A DNA stretch of 64,000 nucleotides from an uncultured Flavobacteriaceae bacterium (lineage in GTDB: Bacteria > Bacteroidota > Bacteroidia > Flavobacteriales > Flavobacteriaceae): NCBI GenBank assembly GCA_947503005.1, contig CANNCA010000002.1, positions 62,001 to 126,000 on the forward strand, written 5' to 3'. A program made the translations under genes and the position numbers. Shown piece after piece: positions 1-8,703 of this stretch; within the stretch, counting starts at the first letter, position 1, and the number at the start of each line of letters is the position of its first letter. The notes under the pieces were generated by a model. That model had not been told where the DNA came from, did no database searches, and saw only the letters and a program-made list of their open reading frames with translations.

Positions 1-92
1 AACTTGGTAGTATCAGATTTATCTTTTCCCTCAGGTCTGCAATTGACGAGTAGTAAGAGGCTCACTATTATAAGGAGTAGGGCATTCTTCAT
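1..92 (-). CDS. Lipoprotein, N-terminal fragment (runs off window)
   Basis: The first 30 codons of a minus-strand gene are present, starting at an ATG at position 92. They encode a lysine, a long hydrophobic stretch and a lipobox L-V-N-C with the lipidated cysteine at residue 18, then a charged linker. The product is therefore an exported lipoprotein; its functional domain lies outside the window. It begins only 15 bp after the stop of the Tat-type isomerase gene on the same strand, so the two are probably co-transcribed. Lipoproteins beside such isomerases are often DUF1080-type sugar-active proteins in Bacteroidota, but nothing in these 30 residues tests that. Confidence 0.75.
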   Translation of the reverse strand, partial: MKNALLLIIVSLLLLVNCRPEGKDKSDTTK

Positions 93-107
93 AGAAATTG
101 GATTTTA

Positions 108-1088
108 CTAGTATTTAGTTTTTGCGAGTGCTTTTTCAACCACGGCGAAAGTTTTTTGGTAGCTGTGCTTTAAAAGTGTTTTGGCGTCCATAGTTTCCCA
201 GTAGCCTTTATTAAAAAGTTCTACGGAAAACCCACCTCGAAATCCTGCATCATATAGTCTAGGAATGATTTCGTTGAAGGGGCAAACCCCCTCCCCAGGT
301 AACACCCGATCGGAATCTTTCAATTTGTCATAAGAAGGTACTGCTGGATAATCGTTCATATGAATGACAGGCAATCGTTTTCCATTAAGAATATTAATGG
401 TATCCCAATCATTACCCCCACGATGAACGTGGTAGAAATCTAACAACATAGCTGCTTTTGGATGTCCAGTGGCGATTACGATTTGTGCACAGTCGGCAAC
501 CTTATGTAATGCTCCCATACCCCAAAGTTCTATCAGCGGTGTTACCCCAGTTTCATCACCAAGTTTTAGAATGGCGTTGTAGCGATCCGCATAGGCATCG
601 TATTTAGTTCTGTCCAAAACTGAAATTCCTTGTACGGGGGCTGCAATAAATTCGCCACCCAAAGCTGCTGTTATCAGCATCTCTTCTCGAAGATGGTCTA
701 CAGCCTTTTTTCGTTCTTCCTCGTCATCACTACACCATTTTGAAAAACCGATGATGTTTTCCAAGGTAAGTTGGTGCGATTGTAGTTTATCTTTTAAATC
801 TTCCGCCTTCCCTCCATTTTCCAAATAGGTTTTTATATCGCTCATCCAAAGTTCGATTCCGGTAAAACCTGCTTCGGCGACCATTGCAATCTGCTCGTCC
901 ACGGGGATTTTGTAGTGTAATAGTGTTGAGGTGTTCAAACTAATACGCATTGGTAGTGCAGGTGCGTTTTTCTGTTTTCCGAGACTTTTTTCTTTGAAAT
1001 TAGATGTAAAGGCAAATCCACCAAACGCAGCTAAAGATACCTTGAAAGTAGTTCCGATCGCCGTTCTTCTAGAGATTTTATCGCTCAT
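108..1088 (-). CDS. Tat-type sugar phosphate isomerase/epimerase family TIM-barrel protein
   Basis: 326 residues. The N-terminus has a twin-arginine-like signal (S-R-R-T-A-I-G, residues 6-12) and a hydrophobic stretch, so it is probably exported folded. The rest is an AP-endonuclease-2/xylose-isomerase-like TIM barrel from about residue 46. Likely metal ligands are E79 (I-E-L), E187 (I-E-L-W-G), D217 and H220 (D-F-Y-H), H243 (H-M-N-D) and E290 (V-E-L-F). Members isomerise or epimerise sugars, hydroxypyruvate or keto-sugar derivatives; the substrate cannot be read here. The gene is divergent from the GMC dehydrogenase gene across 113 bp and next to a lipoprotein gene, which suggests a role in periplasmic oxidised-sugar metabolism. 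A second protein of this kind is encoded at 42659-43597. Confidence 0.85.
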   Translation of the reverse strand: MSDKISRRTAIGTTFKVSLAAFGGFAFTSNFKEKSLGKQKNAPALPMRISLNTSTLLHYKIPVDEQIAMVAEAGFTGIELWMSDIKTYLENGGKAEDLKDKLQSHQLTLENIIGFSKWCSDDEEERKKAVDHLREEMLITAALGGEFIAAPVQGISVLDRTKYDAYADRYNAILKLGDETGVTPLIELWGMGALHKVADCAQIVIATGHPKAAMLLDFYHVHRGGNDWDTINILNGKRLPVIHMNDYPAVPSYDKLKDSDRVLPGEGVCPFNEIIPRLYDAGFRGGFSVELFNKGYWETMDAKTLLKHSYQKTFAVVEKALAKTKY

Positions 1089-1201
1089 GTTTTATTAGTT
1101 TTCAAACCAGTCCTGAAAGATAGTCCAATTTTTGTTTTTGGGAAGTAGGCTTTTTGCCTGTATTTATTTAATTCCTATCTTCAAAAACAAATAAAATTCT
1201 A

Positions 1202-2902
1202 ATGGCCAATTACAATATCGATGCAAAAAAAGAGCTAACCTATGACGCGATTGTTATAGGTTCTGGAATCAGTGGTGGATGGGCCGCCAAAGAACTTTGC
1301 GAAAAAGGCCTCAAGACACTTGTATTGGAACGTGGAAGAATTGTAGAACACGTTAAAGACTACCCTACAATGAACCTTGATCCGTGGGATACCGAACTAC
1401 GCGGTGGCTTGACTCCTGAGCAAAAGAAGAAACATCAGGTGAGCATTCGTACGAATTGGGTGGGTACCGATACAGAGCATTTTTGGGCAGATGATGAGGC
1501 GAATCCCTACACGGAAGTGAAGCCCTTTCTGTGGCTACGTGGTCATCAAATGGGCGGAAGGTCTTTGTTATGGGGAAAACAAACGTACCGCTGGAGTGAC
1601 CTCGACTTTGAGGCGAATGCCAAAGATGGCCATGGGGTGGATTGGCCCATTCGTTATAAGGATATTGAACCATGGTACACCTATGTGGAAAAATTTGCAG
1701 GAATCAGCGGTGAGCCTTTGGGGCTTCCCCAATTGCCGGACAGCCATTTTTTACCTCCTATGGAACTTAACTGTGTGGAGAAACACATAAAGAGCAGAAT
1801 TGAAAAAGAATTTGACAGTAGACATATGATCATAGGTAGGTGTGCCCATTTAACCGTGCCTCATAACGGTCGAGGACAATGCCAAAATCGGAATAGATGT
1901 AGTCGTGGTTGTCCCTACGGAGCCTATTTTAGTAGCAACGCGGTAACATTACCAGCGGCAAATGCTACTGGAAATTTGACTATCAGGCCATATTCGATAG
2001 TGCAATCTGTGATTTATGATGATGCCAAAAGAAAGGCTACAGGTGTTCGAATCATTGATGCGGAAACCAATGAGGCCATTGACTATTCAGCCAAAGTGAT
2101 TTTTTGCAATGCTTCTACTCTAAGTACAACCCAGATACTGTTGAACTCAAAATCGAAACGTTTTGAAAATGGATTAGGTAATGATAGTGGGGAATTGGGC
2201 CATAATCTCATGGATCATACCTATCGCGTCGGTGCCATGGGCAAAGTAGAAGGCTTTGAAGATAAATATTACAAGGGAAGACGCCCAAATGGAATTTATA
2301 TACCCAGATATTGGAACCTAGATGAAAAAACTAAAAATGACAAATTTCTTCGTGGCTTTGGTTATCAAGGTGCGGGTTACCGAGGTGGTAACCCTGCCAA
2401 CATAGAAGATTTTGGAGCCAATTTTAAGGACAACATTTTAAAACCAGGGCCGTGGGAGTTCTTTATCACGGGCTTTGCTGAATGCTTGCCCTATCACGAT
2501 AATCAAGTGTATTTAAATCCGGATGTATTGGACAAATGGGGACAACCGACTTTAGCAATCGATGCGGAGTTCAAGGAAAACGAAAAAGCAGCTAACAAGC
2601 AAATTCAGGCAGATGCCGTAGAAATGCTCGTAAAAGCTGGATTAAAAGATATAGTTGGATTTGATAACGAACATCCACCGGGGTACGGCGTGCATGAAAT
2701 GGGAACTGCCCGAATGGGTCGTGACCCTAAAACTTCAGTATTGAACGGCTTTAACCAGGTACACGCTGCCAAGAATGTATTTGTGACCGATGGTGCTTGT
2801 ATGACTTCTTCCTCTTGTGTAAACCCTTCATTGACCTATATGGCTATAACGGCGAGAGCCGCCAATCATGCAGTTTCTGAATTGAAAAAAATGAATCTTT
2901 AA
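1202..2902 (+). CDS. GMC-family FAD-dependent sugar dehydrogenase, catalytic subunit
   Basis: 566 residues, no signal peptide. The FAD-binding Rossmann motif G-S-G-I-S-G is at residues 20-25. A cysteine motif C-x5-C-x3-C (C227, C233, C237) has the spacing of the 3Fe-4S ligands of bacterial FAD-dependent glucose dehydrogenases. The C-terminal catalytic region holds H-E-M-G-T-A-R-M-G starting at H498 and an S-C-V-N-P segment near N541. Such enzymes oxidise sugars or polyols in the periplasm and pass electrons through the Fe-S cluster to a cytochrome or quinone. The absence of a signal fits export as a folded partner of the small subunit encoded 3 bp downstream. The substrate is unknown; oxidation of glucose or of glycosides at C3 are plausible readings. 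Confidence 0.88.
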   Translation: MANYNIDAKKELTYDAIVIGSGISGGWAAKELCEKGLKTLVLERGRIVEHVKDYPTMNLDPWDTELRGGLTPEQKKKHQVSIRTNWVGTDTEHFWADDEANPYTEVKPFLWLRGHQMGGRSLLWGKQTYRWSDLDFEANAKDGHGVDWPIRYKDIEPWYTYVEKFAGISGEPLGLPQLPDSHFLPPMELNCVEKHIKSRIEKEFDSRHMIIGRCAHLTVPHNGRGQCQNRNRCSRGCPYGAYFSSNAVTLPAANATGNLTIRPYSIVQSVIYDDAKRKATGVRIIDAETNEAIDYSAKVIFCNASTLSTTQILLNSKSKRFENGLGNDSGELGHNLMDHTYRVGAMGKVEGFEDKYYKGRRPNGIYIPRYWNLDEKTKNDKFLRGFGYQGAGYRGGNPANIEDFGANFKDNILKPGPWEFFITGFAECLPYHDNQVYLNPDVLDKWGQPTLAIDAEFKENEKAANKQIQADAVEMLVKAGLKDIVGFDNEHPPGYGVHEMGTARMGRDPKTSVLNGFNQVHAAKNVFVTDGACMTSSSCVNPSLTYMAITARAANHAVSELKKMNL

Positions 2903-2905
2903 GTT

Positions 2906-3499
2906 ATGGATAGAAGAAGCGCACTCAAAAAAACAGGACTTTTAGCCGGAGCCGTAGCCATGCCATCAATGCTCTCTTTATTACAGTCATGCAAGAACGA
3001 AGCTCGATTGACTTGGAAGCCTGAATTTTTCACCAAGGAAGAAGCCAAAACCATAGGTGTATTGGTCGATATGATTTTACCGCGTACAGATACTCCTGGA
3101 GCCTTAGATGTAAAGGTCGATGTATTCATCGATAGGGTCATTGCACGAGCTTATGATGAAGAGGGGCAGCAAAGCATGCGTGCCGAGATTGCTAAGTTCA
3201 ACAGCCTTTGTAAAGATAATTACGGTGCCAATTTCGTTGATTTGAATGAAGACAGACGAATCGAAGTACTTAAGGCTGCGGAAAAATCAAATGGTAAATT
3301 CAGCCTAGGCGTATGGGGCACTAGTATCGGTGAACAAGAGGAAATCGGATTTTATCGCTCCATAAAATCAATGGCTATTTGGGCTTATTTTACTTCAGAG
3401 GAAATTGGAAAAAACGTTTTGAACTACGACCCTATACCGGGTGACTATGAAGGTTGCAAACCACTATCGGAGATTGGAAATCGGTGGAGTTTAGGGTAA
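2906..3499 (+). CDS. Gluconate 2-dehydrogenase subunit 3 family protein
   Basis: 197 residues, starting 3 bp after the GMC dehydrogenase stop codon, so clearly the same operon. The N-terminus is M-D-R-R-S-A-L-K-K followed by a hydrophobic stretch ending L-L-Q-S-C, which reads as a twin-arginine signal with a possible lipobox. In known FAD sugar and gluconate dehydrogenases this gamma subunit carries the Tat signal for itself and the signal-less catalytic subunit. The body (F-T-K-E-E-A-K-T-I and D-M-I-L-P-R-T-D-T-P-G-A) matches the family pattern. No cytochrome c gene follows, so the electron acceptor is presumably encoded elsewhere. Confidence 0.87.
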   Translation: MDRRSALKKTGLLAGAVAMPSMLSLLQSCKNEARLTWKPEFFTKEEAKTIGVLVDMILPRTDTPGALDVKVDVFIDRVIARAYDEEGQQSMRAEIAKFNSLCKDNYGANFVDLNEDRRIEVLKAAEKSNGKFSLGVWGTSIGEQEEIGFYRSIKSMAIWAYFTSEEIGKNVLNYDPIPGDYEGCKPLSEIGNRWSLG

Positions 3500-3519
3500 T
3501 TAAGTAACCTCTATTTGTG

Positions 3520-3870
3520 CTATTTCCATTTCACAGGACTCACATCATCATGGTTTAATACTCGTAATTGGTCACGGTCAATACGCATGACCAATTTGCA
3601 TTCCGGGTCAGGACAAACTACTCGTGCGTCGGTTTCCATCCAGTCTGCAGGATGGTTTTTACGCTGTTTTGTCGGTAATAGGGGTAGCGTTGATTGTAAG
3701 GCATATAGGCAGAAATCCGATTTGTCGGGCATGGACAATTTTCCGCTTTTTAAATAAAATTCATCACCTTCCTTCATGTTGCATGTACAGTTCCCATCAA
3801 TTTTTTCCACTACAATGCTTAAATCGTACAATTCAAATTGGTCTTCTCGAAGTTCTTTTTTCTTATCCAT
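3520..3870 (-). CDS. TIGR04076 family cysteine-containing protein
   Basis: 116 residues, cytoplasmic. Conserved-looking elements are a C-T-C pair, the segment G-D-x-F-Y-L-K-S-G-K-L, an F-C-x-Y-A-L-Q motif, a P-L-L-P stretch and C-P-D-P-E-C near the C-terminus. This arrangement fits the TIGR04076 family, whose function is unknown; the cysteines suggest metal binding or redox chemistry. Its start codon overlaps the end of the NhaC-type antiporter gene by 8 nt, indicating translational coupling as the last gene of the operon that begins at 8034. Confidence 0.75.
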   Translation of the reverse strand: MDKKKELREDQFELYDLSIVVEKIDGNCTCNMKEGDEFYLKSGKLSMPDKSDFCLYALQSTLPLLPTKQRKNHPADWMETDARVVCPDPECKLVMRIDRDQLRVLNHDDVSPVKWK

Positions 3871-5266
3871 TTTTATTCAATTTGGTTCTTCCCCAGCCAA
3901 AAAGCAAGGTAATCAGTGCCATAAGTAATAAGCCCCATGACATGAAGTTATATAGACCGACTTCTAAAGGGCTCACACTTGCAAGATTAAAATCTTGTCC
4001 GGTTTTCGTCATGTTCGCCATTAAGATTACGGGTATAAAATACGGGAGTATAAAGGGAAATACGCAAGCAATCAAACTTAACAAATTTGCCCGCCTGATG
4101 TTGGAAATGTGAAAACGCTCGCCGGTTTTCTTCGTGAAATCAGTCACCATCAAAATGGCAACTATACTATGGGTAGTCAATAAAACCGCCATACTCATTA
4201 CACTTGCAATCCAACCCTCGGCTTGCTTCTCACTGTGGACACGAGTTACGGCAAAGTCGACCAATTTGTTCATGAGTCCGCTTGCTTTTAACGTGGCTAC
4301 CATACCCATTAACAGTATCGTAAATATACTTAAGCCTACGGCTCGATTGATTCCGTCTATTACAAAGCTTTTAGCTGTGAAGTTTTCCAAGTCCAAGGAA
4401 ATGATTTCTGACCATGGAAGAAGCCCGAAAGCAAGCCCTAAAATCGTCCCGAAAAGCAATCCAAATAAAAGTCCGTGTATAAGGTGTTTCCCCTTTAAGA
4501 ATAGGTAAATAATAAATATGGGAACCAAAAGCATGGGAAGTCCTTTAGGGCTACCGAGTATTTCTGTGGAATTTGTACTAGCATCGGCATCGTTGGTAAA
4601 GGATACTATTAAATAACCAAATAGTGCTAACAAAGCAGCGGGTAACACATATTTCAATCTACTTTTAATCGTAGGTCCTATTTCCGCATTCTGGCTCAGC
4701 GCACTTGCAATGGTAGTATCTGATATTGGGGCGATAAAATCACCGAATGTTGCCCCTCCAATAATTGCTCCCGCCAGGGCCGGCAGGTGGGCACCGAGAA
4801 TTCCCCCCGTGGGATAGAGTAGTGGACTACAGATTAATATCGTGGCAAAACTTGAACCTGTGGATAAGGAAACCACGCAACAAATTAGAAATGTGGCGAT
4901 GACAAACCCTGTACCGTTAAGATGTAGTTGGTCTGACAACCAAATAAGGGCCTCCACGAATCCGGTTAAGGTCATAAGTATACCGATAATGGACGCTAAA
5001 ATCCACGCGGTAATCATAATCATCACTATTTTTTGCGACATTCCTGAAATGACCGCTTCCGAAAACGCGGTACGGTCCTTACAAAGTAGAAGACCTAGGC
5101 TCAAAGCCAAAACCAAAACAGGCCAGAACCCTCGTTCGTCGGGTGCTCCAGAAAGTGCAATGGTTATGACACCGGCCACGAATATTAAAAACGGAAGCAA
5201 GGCTCCCCATGGGCCACCATAGAATTCAATTTGTTTCAGTTTTTGCTGTGGTTCGTTCAGTTTCAA
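3863..5266 (-). CDS. Na+/H+ antiporter NhaC family protein
   Basis: 467 residues with about ten to twelve hydrophobic membrane segments. The central block S-T-G-S-S-F-A-T followed by G-A-I-I-G-G-A-T-F-G-D and S-D-T-T-I-A-S-A is typical of the NhaC/ArsB-like antiporter superfamily. It should sit in the inner membrane and exchange sodium, or an organic substrate, for protons. It lies 2 bp downstream of the aldo/keto reductase gene and overlaps the TIGR04076 gene. In this setting it may import or export a substrate of its operon partners rather than act only in sodium balance; that part is inference. Confidence 0.85.
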   Translation of the reverse strand: MKLNEPQQKLKQIEFYGGPWGALLPFLIFVAGVITIALSGAPDERGFWPVLVLALSLGLLLCKDRTAFSEAVISGMSQKIVMIMITAWILASIIGILMTLTGFVEALIWLSDQLHLNGTGFVIATFLICCVVSLSTGSSFATILICSPLLYPTGGILGAHLPALAGAIIGGATFGDFIAPISDTTIASALSQNAEIGPTIKSRLKYVLPAALLALFGYLIVSFTNDADASTNSTEILGSPKGLPMLLVPIFIIYLFLKGKHLIHGLLFGLLFGTILGLAFGLLPWSEIISLDLENFTAKSFVIDGINRAVGLSIFTILLMGMVATLKASGLMNKLVDFAVTRVHSEKQAEGWIASVMSMAVLLTTHSIVAILMVTDFTKKTGERFHISNIRRANLLSLIACVFPFILPYFIPVILMANMTKTGQDFNLASVSPLEVGLYNFMSWGLLLMALITLLFGWGRTKLNKNG

Positions 5267-5268
5267 GC

Positions 5269-6312
5269 TTAATCTTCGTTGAGGTTGTATTTCATTATTG
5301 AACCGTGTTTACCTGTTTTATCGCGCTCTAGTTCGTAAAAAGATCCGTTTGGCCCTTCACTTTGAGATATAATTGCTTCGATTTTGGCTAGGTCATCGGT
5401 TTCTAATGAGAAGCTGCTTAATTGTTGCAAACTCTCTAAATGATTTCTATTTCTAGCTCCTACAATCACTCCGCCCACCATCGGTTTTTGAAGGATATAT
5501 TTGCAAGCAACTTCGGCGATGCCAACTCCATATTTATTCGCAATAGCTCGCAAAATGTGTAAAATATTTTGAAACAATTCATATCCGCCGAATTCATCAA
5601 TAATCAAGCGGTATTTAGTCAACGAACGATTTTCGTAGGGTTGAATCGGGTCTGGAGCATCCAAATAACGGTCACTTAAAAATCCGCCCGCTACGGTACC
5701 GTAACAGAGATAAGGTATATTATGTTTTTGTGCTAGTGCCGTCATTTGGTTTTCCACTCTTTGGTCAAGAACTGAATATTGTACTTGGTTCGAAGCGATG
5801 TCGACTCCGGCATTGAGCATTTCTTGAATGCGTTTCGAATCGAAATTCGTGACGCCCAAGTAGCGGATTTTTCCACTTTTTTGTAAATCGGAAAGGTGTA
5901 ATGCCGTGTCGAGATATTTAGGGAATTGATAATCCCACCAGGCGAACTGTACCAAGTCCAATTGCTCTACTCCCAGACGTTGTAAAGATCGGTCGATGAT
6001 TCTTGTGGTGTCCTCTTTTGAAAGGGTTGCCAAAGCACTGTAATCGGGTACATATTTCGTATGGATTTGTATCGGAGGAAGTTCTCCCGCTCCAAATTCA
6101 TCTGTATATTTTTTACGGAATTTGCCGATGAGTTCTTCCACGCCAGTATAAATATCGGCGCAGTCGAAGGTGGTAATTCCGGCTTTTACGAAATGTCTCA
6201 TATCCTCTAAGGCCTGTTCTTCGGATATACTTCCGTGACCCCCGGCTAAATGCCATCCTCCTTTGATGATTCTGGAAATGGAATAACCTGGTTGTAGTTC
6301 TATTCGCTCCAT
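5269..6312 (-). CDS. Aldo/keto reductase
   Basis: 347 residues. The N-terminal D-C-A-D-I-Y region supplies the tetrad Asp and Tyr, and a Lys follows in H-T-K-Y. The NAD(P)-binding end is visible as G-G-V-I-V-G-A-R-N-R. At the place where the fourth tetrad residue, a histidine, normally stands (L-x-x-x-H-W), this protein has Q-F-A-W-W-D-Y, so the His seems replaced. That suggests a subfamily with altered chemistry. The gene lies 3 bp downstream of the DUF885 gene and 2 bp upstream of the antiporter gene, in a tight operon. The substrate is unknown. Confidence 0.85.
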   Translation of the reverse strand: MERIELQPGYSISRIIKGGWHLAGGHGSISEEQALEDMRHFVKAGITTFDCADIYTGVEELIGKFRKKYTDEFGAGELPPIQIHTKYVPDYSALATLSKEDTTRIIDRSLQRLGVEQLDLVQFAWWDYQFPKYLDTALHLSDLQKSGKIRYLGVTNFDSKRIQEMLNAGVDIASNQVQYSVLDQRVENQMTALAQKHNIPYLCYGTVAGGFLSDRYLDAPDPIQPYENRSLTKYRLIIDEFGGYELFQNILHILRAIANKYGVGIAEVACKYILQKPMVGGVIVGARNRNHLESLQQLSSFSLETDDLAKIEAIISQSEGPNGSFYELERDKTGKHGSIMKYNLNED

Positions 6313-6315
6313 AAA

Positions 6316-8034
6316 TTAATTGGGGGTGGTATTTTTGAGAATATTGTAGAATTCATTGATGGGTATAGGGCCCGCTTTCATAACCGTATCCATAAACATT
6401 TTTAAATTGAACTTATCTTTTAGGCGCAACTTTTCAGCTTCGAGCAATTCAGTGAATTGCGCTCCTCCTAAATAATAAGAAGTAAGCTGCAAAGGTGAGT
6501 TCATGATTCGTCCCCAAAGGCTTTTGGCGAACTGAGGGGCCAATAAGGAAATTTCAGTTGAAAATCTTAAGACTTGATCCTGCTTCCAGCCATTGCAATG
6601 CACCTGCACCGAGGTGTACGAACGATTTGCATTCTCAAGTCGTTTACGTAAATGTGCCAAAAGAGTTAAGTGATTACCTTTTTCCCAACCGGCATCAAGT
6701 AAAACTTTTTCGGTAAAAGTGGCCCAACCTTCTATGTATATTCCATATGGAAATAACAATCGAATGGGATGCGGCGTTTCCCGACTTATTTTCAGTTGCA
6801 TGTAATGACCAGGAAACAATTCATGAATCACGATCATACGGTTAAAAGGTTTGTTGAAAGATGCCCAAAAATCGATTTGTTCCTGTTGTGGTAAGGTATC
6901 AGGAATGGAGGGCAAATTCAGTACGGTCATCGGATTAGGGTCAAATGGCGGGGCACTGGCTACCCAGCCTATTCGTGCTGCCGGACCGGCACTTTCAGGA
7001 GCCGTTTGAATCTGAAGAGTTTGGTTTTTAGGCAAGGTTGCGATATCATTTGCAACAATAAAATCAACCGCTGCATCAGCCAACTGTTTCCAAAATTCAA
7101 GATAATCGATGCTATTTAAGGGCGCATCTTTTTCCATATCAACAAGGGCCAAGTTGATAATTTCCAAATCGCCAAGAGGTTGGGTTTTATCAGGATAGGT
7201 TTCTGAAAGATATTGTTTTGAGACTTCTGCCATCAACCCCTTTACGGTCTTGATTTCGTTCAACGCCATTTCTGCCAAATTTTTAGACGTCAGTTCACTG
7301 TCCGTATACAATTGAAGTCTTCGATCGTATTCCCTTACTCCAAGAACTTGATCCAATTCTGTAACATTGTTTTGAATTGTTGACTTTGCGAAGGTTAGTA
7401 ATGCTTTGATGCCAAGAACTGCCTTGGCTATATCGGTGTCAAAGTCTTTGCAGGTTTTTGGAATTCCGTGCAATTTCATGGTTTTCTGCAAATCAATCTC
7501 TAAATAGTTTAGGGATTCAGATAGATCCTCCAAACTTTTTTCTATATCATTTCTCGATGCTTTTTTGAGGTTAGACTTCCCCGCAGTAGCTAGTTTTTCG
7601 ATACTTACAAGACGTTTGCACAACAATTCCGATTTTTCAGGTGCGATAAGGTAATCTGCCTCGAAAATAGAGGGAATGGCTTCAGCTATCAGCCTTGAAT
7701 ACATTCTTAAGGAGGATGAGTGTTCCGCAAGAATTCCCCAATTGTCGACCTCTGACTGTGCCTGAACTCGAAGCAATCTTCCATCGATTGGATCAATATT
7801 CGGATTAGGTTTAGAGAGCTCTAACAAGATGCGTTCGTTGAATCCCAACCATTGGATGATACTTGCCTCTGAACGGTCTTCGTATTGAAAAATTGACGTT
7901 CGAATACCCGATTTCAATGACTTCGAAGGATAGAATTTCTTCCACGCCGAAATATAGGTTTCACCTAAATCTTGAGATACAATAGTGACGGTAAAGAAAA
8001 AGAATAGGAGCCAAAGGCCGCAATGGGTTTTCAT
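6316..8034 (-). CDS. DUF885 family secreted metallopeptidase-like protein
   Basis: 572 residues with an N-terminal hydrophobic signal peptide ending near V-S-Q (about residue 21). The hallmark H-E-L-F-P-G-H (H404, E405, H410) is the zinc-site motif of DUF885 proteins, which are related to M32/M3-type peptidases. A preceding A-G-P-A-A-R-I-G-W-V segment and a following Y-G-I-Y-I-E-G-W-A-T-F-T-E-K block with a further likely metal-binding Glu also fit. It is probably a periplasmic peptidase or amidase. It is the first gene of a four-gene operon with intergenic gaps of 3 and 2 bp and then an overlap. Confidence 0.82.
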   Translation of the reverse strand: MKTHCGLWLLFFFFTVTIVSQDLGETYISAWKKFYPSKSLKSGIRTSIFQYEDRSEASIIQWLGFNERILLELSKPNPNIDPIDGRLLRVQAQSEVDNWGILAEHSSSLRMYSRLIAEAIPSIFEADYLIAPEKSELLCKRLVSIEKLATAGKSNLKKASRNDIEKSLEDLSESLNYLEIDLQKTMKLHGIPKTCKDFDTDIAKAVLGIKALLTFAKSTIQNNVTELDQVLGVREYDRRLQLYTDSELTSKNLAEMALNEIKTVKGLMAEVSKQYLSETYPDKTQPLGDLEIINLALVDMEKDAPLNSIDYLEFWKQLADAAVDFIVANDIATLPKNQTLQIQTAPESAGPAARIGWVASAPPFDPNPMTVLNLPSIPDTLPQQEQIDFWASFNKPFNRMIVIHELFPGHYMQLKISRETPHPIRLLFPYGIYIEGWATFTEKVLLDAGWEKGNHLTLLAHLRKRLENANRSYTSVQVHCNGWKQDQVLRFSTEISLLAPQFAKSLWGRIMNSPLQLTSYYLGGAQFTELLEAEKLRLKDKFNLKMFMDTVMKAGPIPINEFYNILKNTTPN

Positions 8035-8115
8035 GGTTGGAAGCGTTGTGGTCTTGAATGAGAAAGATATGAATTTATGGGGAGATTGTATTGTGGGAGT
8101 TCTTAACTTAGTTGT

Positions 8116-8703
8116 GTGAAAAACGGAAAAATAAGAAATATTGAAAAAGTTCTCCTATCTGACAATTGGTATACGCTGAATAAGTTTAAATTTGATTATC
8201 AAAAGGAAGACGGCACTTGGGAAACCCAGGAACGTGAGGCATACGATAGAGGTAACGGAGCTGCCATCTTATTGTACAACAAGGAGAAAGGAACAGTTGT
8301 ACTGACCAGACAATTTCGTATGCCAACCTATGTCAATGGCAATGAAGATGGAATGATGATTGAAGCCTGTGCAGGACTGCTAGATGGAGACAATCCCGAA
8401 GATTGTATCCGCAAGGAAACCGAAGAAGAAACAGGTTATCGTATTGATAATGTTGAAAAGGTAATAGAGACTTATATGAGCCCGGGGTCGGTGACCGAAA
8501 TTTTGTACTTGTTTATCGGAGAATATGAAGACGGAATGAAGGTGAACGAGGGTGGAGGTTCAGAACATGAAACCGAGAATATTGAAGTATTGGAATATCC
8601 TTTTAAACTAGCAATACAAATGATGAAAAGGGGTGAAATACGAGATGCTAAAACGATAATGCTTTTGCAGTATGCTCAAATCAATGGATTATTTGACCAC
8701 TAA
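8116..8703 (+). CDS. nudK: GDP-mannose pyrophosphatase NudK-like NUDIX hydrolase
   Basis: 195 residues, starting at GTG; an in-frame stop 9 bp upstream and no nearby ATG force this choice. Alignment from memory to E. coli NudK is strong along the length: L-L-S-D-N-W-Y-T-L at the N-terminus, [25 protein letters not shown], a NUDIX box (A-G-L-L-D-G then [10 protein letters not shown]), and Y-M-S-P-G-S-V-T-E. NudK hydrolyses GDP-mannose and related nucleotide sugars to a nucleoside monophosphate and sugar phosphate in the cytoplasm. The stop overlaps that of the convergent carboxypeptidase gene. Confidence 0.9.
   Translation: MKNGKIRNIEKVLLSDNWYTLNKFKFDYQKEDGTWETQEREAYDRGNGAAILLYNKEKGTVVLTRQFRMPTYVNGNEDGMMIEACAGLLDGDNPEDCIRKETEEETGYRIDNVEKVIETYMSPGSVTEILYLFIGEYEDGMKVNEGGGSEHETENIEVLEYPFKLAIQMMKRGEIRDAKTIMLLQYAQINGLFDH

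Noticed and set aside
1365-1673. Long antisense reading frame inside the GMC dehydrogenase gene
   Set aside because: It lies wholly within a well-supported gene, has no domain pattern and no signal of its own. Similar antisense frames inside coxL and the GH3 gene were rejected for the same reason.
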